DNA of 39,391 nucleotides from positions 1-39,391 of the forward strand of contig NZ_JAQVBV010000043.1 in NCBI RefSeq assembly GCF_028690125.1, given 5' to 3'. The notes beneath the pieces were generated by a model. The model did no database searches and was not told the DNA's origin. It worked only from the letters and a program-made list of their open reading frames with translations. Below are positions 39,223 through 39,391 of the stretch, piece by piece. Position 1 is the stretch's first letter, and the number at the start of each line of letters is the position of its first letter. The position numbers and the translations under genes were made by a program. Origin of the DNA: Bacteroides sp. (GTDB lineage: Bacteria; Bacteroidota; Bacteroidia; Bacteroidales; Bacteroidaceae).

Positions 39223-39391
39223 ATGTTATATATAAGAAAATATACAATTCCGATCTTTATTCTTACCTTGATTTCCATAGTCATTAGTTCATGTGATGAC
39301 GGACGGATTTATGAAAAAACAGTTCATATTCCCCGAGAAGGTCGTACCTTAAAATTGACCGGTAAGATTAATGGGATAGATAAATGGACTA
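39223..39391 (+). CDS. Lipoprotein, N-terminal part (continues past window)
   Basis: The visible 56 residues begin MLYIRKYTIPIFILTLISIV and reach the lipobox ISSC followed by Asp-Asp, an acidic signal typical of exported Bacteroides lipoproteins. The next residues (RIYEKTVHIPREGRTLKLTGKI) look like a beta-rich domain. No family can be assigned from this length. It starts 12 bases after the porin stop and so belongs to the same operon. Confidence 0.75.
   Translation, partial: MLYIRKYTIPIFILTLISIVISSCDDGRIYEKTVHIPREGRTLKLTGKINGIDKWT

Overview
The window looks like a chromosomal segment of a gut Bacteroides species. The evidence is an AT-rich genome with TAnnTTTG-type -7 boxes (often with TTTG or TTG about 19-22 bases upstream) in front of many genes, a type III glutamine synthetase, LruC-domain lipoproteins, a circularly permuted imelysin like the one known from Bacteroides ovatus, and lipoboxes followed by acidic residues. 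I cannot name the species. I saw no tRNA, rRNA, CRISPR array or intact insertion sequence.

Layout. 1-5224: the 3' part of glnN, a DUF308 membrane protein, and a ppk1-ppx polyphosphate operon behind a promoter carrying a palindrome. 5311-9258 (minus strand): an SLC13-type permease with TrkA-C domains, then a possible operon of a four-helix membrane protein, a small HTH regulator and a GH8 exo-oligoxylanase. 9259-9984 has no gene but holds a 246-bp nested palindrome with a 21-bp-period repeat core. 9985-14200: a cation diffusion facilitator, a YqhD-like alcohol dehydrogenase and a PAS histidine kinase with a Cys cluster. 14269-21272: a small membrane peptide gene, then a tryptophan operon trpBEGDCFA preceded by a leader peptide with three consecutive Trp codons and a strong terminator hairpin, which is a complete ribosome-mediated attenuator. 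21583-23640: type I asparaginase and a heavily decayed LruC lipoprotein pseudogene. 23883-26965: a short surface-glycan operon (receiver-only regulator, sugar-phosphate transferase with a receiver-like N-terminus, degenerate family-2 glycosyltransferase, hexapeptide acyltransferase). 26966-27570: two convergent candidate small RNA genes, one containing a run of AGGUAA motifs. 27571-28876: a RIC/YtfE-like hemerythrin and an overlapping LuxR-type regulator whose receiver lacks the phospho-acceptor Asp. 29082-30257: a stand-alone AICAR transformylase. 30479-32520: a second LruC lipoprotein gene broken by one frameshift. 32705-33603: flavodoxin and DUF2023. 33921-39391: a probable iron-related envelope operon (porin, imelysin lipoprotein, di-heme c-type cytochrome lipoprotein, OprO/P-like porin, start of another lipoprotein).

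How the parts fit. Most of the window is core metabolism: nitrogen (glnN, ansA), phosphate (ppk1/ppx), tryptophan and purines. Between these lie regulatory or envelope modules that vary among Bacteroides. The least explained features are the AGGUAA-repeat RNA (27250-27503, minus), the nested palindrome (9626-9871), and two regulatory pairings that use receiver-like domains without phosphorylation chemistry. All functional statements are read from sequence and family knowledge; no search or folding program was run.
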